This document shows positions 5,561-6,967 of a stretch of DNA of 6,967 nucleotides, piece by piece. The DNA comes from Hyphomicrobiales bacterium. Its GTDB lineage: Bacteria; Pseudomonadota; Alphaproteobacteria; Rhizobiales; Xanthobacteraceae. Numbering within the stretch: position 1 is the stretch's first letter; each line of letters starts with the position of its first letter. The notes under the pieces are model-generated. The model had not been told where the DNA came from and searched no databases. It was given only the letters and a program-made list of their open reading frames with translations. A program made the translations under genes and the position numbers. The stretch is from NCBI GenBank assembly GCA_003164375.1, contig PLTE01000374.1, forward strand, positions 1-6,967, read 5' to 3'.

Positions 5561-6817
5561 ATGAAGCCAATTGTCGATCAAGCTACCAGCCGCCGCCGGT
5601 TCATTCAGTTTCTTGCCGCGAGTCCCTTGTTCGCCGGCACCAGCGTTGCTGCGCTGGCGGAGGAGGGTGTGTTCCCGCAACGGCCGCCGGATCCGTTCGT
5701 ATGGGCGCCGCGCGACTACGACCATCTGATCTCGAGCCCGAAAGAGGCGCTCGACGTGTTCGATTTCGAACCGGTCATGCACAAGAACGTGCCGCCCGCC
5801 CATTTCGGCTACATGACGTCGGGCATCGACGACGACGTTACGCTGCGCGCCAATCGCGAGGGGTTTTCGAAATTCCAGCTGCGGCCGCGGCGGCTCGTCG
5901 ACGTCAGCAAGATCGACATGAGCACGGAGATCCTCGGCCAGAAATACCAGACGCCGATCATCCTCGCGCCCGTCGGCGAGCATCGCACCTATCATCCCGA
6001 CGGCGAGGAAGGCGTCGCGCGTGCGGCCAAGACCGGCGACCACCTCATGATCCTTTCGACCCAGGCGACGGCGACCGTCGCCGATGTGATCGCCGCGCGG
6101 GGCCGGCCGATCTGGTCGCAGCTCTACGCTACCGACAAGTTCGAAGTCGCCAAGCACCACGTGCTGAGCATGGAGCGGCAAGGCTCGATCGCGGTTGCCG
6201 TCACGGTCGACCGCACCGGCGGCCGCAACCAGGAAGATCTGGCACGCTTGCGGCGGACCGACACGCGGCAATGTTCGACCTGCCACGACAACTCCAGCCT
6301 CGCGACGGCAAATAGAGATGCCCCGATGTACGAGGGCGCCGACCTTTCCGGCCTCACCAATACTCAGTCTCCGGCGCTGACCTGGGATACCGTCAAGCGG
6401 CTGCGCGATGTGACCAAGATGAAAATGGTGCTTAAGGGGATCCTGGCTTGGGAAGACGCCAAGATCGCCGCCGAGACTGGCATCGACGCCATCATCGTGT
6501 CGAACCACGGCGGCCGCGCCGACGAATCCGGACGCTCGACCATCGAATCGCTGCCAGAGATCATTGCGGTCGCCGGCGCTATGCCGGTGCTGATCGATTC
6601 CGGCTTCCGCCGCGGCACGGACATCGTTAAGGCGCTGTGCATGGGCGCCAAGGGCGTCGCAATTGGCCGGCCCTATCTGTGGGGGCTCGGCGCGTTCGGC
6701 CAAGCCGGCGTCGAGCGCGTCCTCGAACTCCTGCGCACCGAATTGACGGTCGCCATGCAGCAAGCCGGCGCGCCATCGATCAAGGACCTCAAGCCGTCGA
6801 TGGTGATGCACGTCTAG
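5561..6817 (+). CDS. Tat-exported FMN-dependent alpha-hydroxy-acid dehydrogenase with CxxCH motif
   Basis: This 418-residue protein belongs to the lactate dehydrogenase (LldD)/glycolate oxidase family, a TIM barrel with FMN that oxidises L-2-hydroxy acids to 2-keto acids. Residues matching the family's active site are Y84 (GYMTSG), S166 (LSTQAT), Q187 and Y189 (SQLYA), D217 (VTVDRTGG), K292 (LKGIL), and catalytic H316 with R319 (SNHGGR). The leader SRRRFIQFLAA (10-20) is a twin-arginine signal, with a likely cleavage after ALA at residue 33, so the enzyme should fold with FMN and then act in the periplasm. Two features are odd. A CSTCH motif (238-242) lies in the active-site loop. The Arg normally seven residues after the D217 equivalent is replaced by Q224, with an Arg instead at position 222. 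It lacks an N-terminal cytochrome b5 domain. The electron acceptor and substrate are unknown; lldD itself is not claimed. Confidence 0.92.
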   Translation: MKPIVDQATSRRRFIQFLAASPLFAGTSVAALAEEGVFPQRPPDPFVWAPRDYDHLISSPKEALDVFDFEPVMHKNVPPAHFGYMTSGIDDDVTLRANREGFSKFQLRPRRLVDVSKIDMSTEILGQKYQTPIILAPVGEHRTYHPDGEEGVARAAKTGDHLMILSTQATATVADVIAARGRPIWSQLYATDKFEVAKHHVLSMERQGSIAVAVTVDRTGGRNQEDLARLRRTDTRQCSTCHDNSSLATANRDAPMYEGADLSGLTNTQSPALTWDTVKRLRDVTKMKMVLKGILAWEDAKIAAETGIDAIIVSNHGGRADESGRSTIESLPEIIAVAGAMPVLIDSGFRRGTDIVKALCMGAKGVAIGRPYLWGLGAFGQAGVERVLELLRTELTVAMQQAGAPSIKDLKPSMVMHV

Positions 6818-6852
6818 CGTCTCGTCTCGGGCGGAGCGGCCGGGCAAAAATC

Positions 6853-6967
6853 ATGCAGCAAACGCGCAGCCGCGACCGCCTGGAACGAGCGCTGGCGCGG
6901 ATCGCCGACCCGAACGGGGAGGGCGCGCGCGCCTGCCTCACGGTCTATGCCGAAGCCGCCCGCGCCG
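6853..6967 (+). CDS. Probable amidase-family protein, N-terminal fragment (3' truncated by window edge)
   Basis: An open frame starts at ATG 6853 and runs 38 codons to the window end without a stop. Its beginning (LERALARIADP, then LTVYAEAARA) resembles the N-terminal helical region of amidase-signature enzymes such as GatA-like or allophanate/indoleacetamide-type hydrolases. In these an LxxALxRI helix is followed by a (F/L)(T/L)xVxxxxA segment. The catalytic Ser-cisSer-Lys region would lie beyond the window, so the call rests on family look only. The gap to the FMN enzyme's stop is 35 nt on the same strand, so co-transcription is likely. No strong ribosome site is seen; a GGAG lies about 17 nt upstream. 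Confidence 0.55.
   Translation, partial: MQQTRSRDRLERALARIADPNGEGARACLTVYAEAARA

Noticed and set aside
5507..6847. 446-codon open frame on the minus strand opposite the FMN enzyme
   Set aside because: It mirrors a gene with full family motifs. The translation is rich in Arg, His and Asp with no recognisable domain, as expected for antisense frames in GC-rich DNA.

Overview
The window looks like a chromosomal segment of a GC-rich alphaproteobacterium, probably Hyphomicrobiales (Bradyrhizobium/Xanthobacteraceae-like). This rests on base composition, tight ATGA/GTGA gene junctions, two Tat-exported oxidative or hydrolytic enzymes, and a response regulator fused to a class III cyclase. The taxonomic guess comes from gene style, not from a search. 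I see no rRNA, tRNA, CRISPR array, insertion sequence or phage gene.

Layout. (1) Positions 3-2148, + strand: a signalling operon of three genes whose junctions overlap by 4 bases. It holds the C-terminal ATP-binding end of a sensor histidine kinase (its N-terminus lies outside the window), a stand-alone receiver-domain response regulator, and a second receiver fused to an adenylate/guanylate cyclase domain with all canonical catalytic residues. The two receivers look like relatives by duplication. Together they should turn a kinase signal into cyclic nucleotide, probably cAMP. (2) Positions 2230-4492, + strand: a class II aldolase/adducin-family enzyme with an arginine-rich tail, followed 19 nt later by a family 1 glycoside hydrolase (beta-glucosidase type) that starts with a twin-arginine signal peptide. 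(3) Positions 4496-5395, - strand: an NAD(P)-dependent beta-hydroxyacid-dehydrogenase-like protein with a DUF1932-type C-terminus, convergent with the glycosidase and only 3 nt from it. (4) Positions 5396-5560: a divergent intergenic region. (5) Positions 5561-6817, + strand: a Tat-exported FMN-dependent alpha-hydroxy-acid dehydrogenase (LldD/glycolate oxidase fold) with a CxxCH motif in its active-site loop. (6) Position 6853 to the end: the first 38 codons of what is probably an amidase-family protein.

How the genes may work together. The kinase, receiver and cyclase clearly form one unit. The downstream genes look catabolic: glycoside hydrolysis, aldol cleavage or decarboxylation, NAD(P)-linked hydroxyacid oxidation, flavin-linked oxidation of 2-hydroxy acids in the periplasm, and amide hydrolysis. 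They are split over at least three transcription units, and a shared pathway is inference only.

The most notable points are the CxxCH motif inside an exported flavin hydroxy-acid oxidoreductase, the altered substrate-arginine position in the same protein, the exported GH1 enzyme, and the one-kinase, two-receiver cyclase operon. None is proven to be a new system; the first is the best candidate for follow-up.
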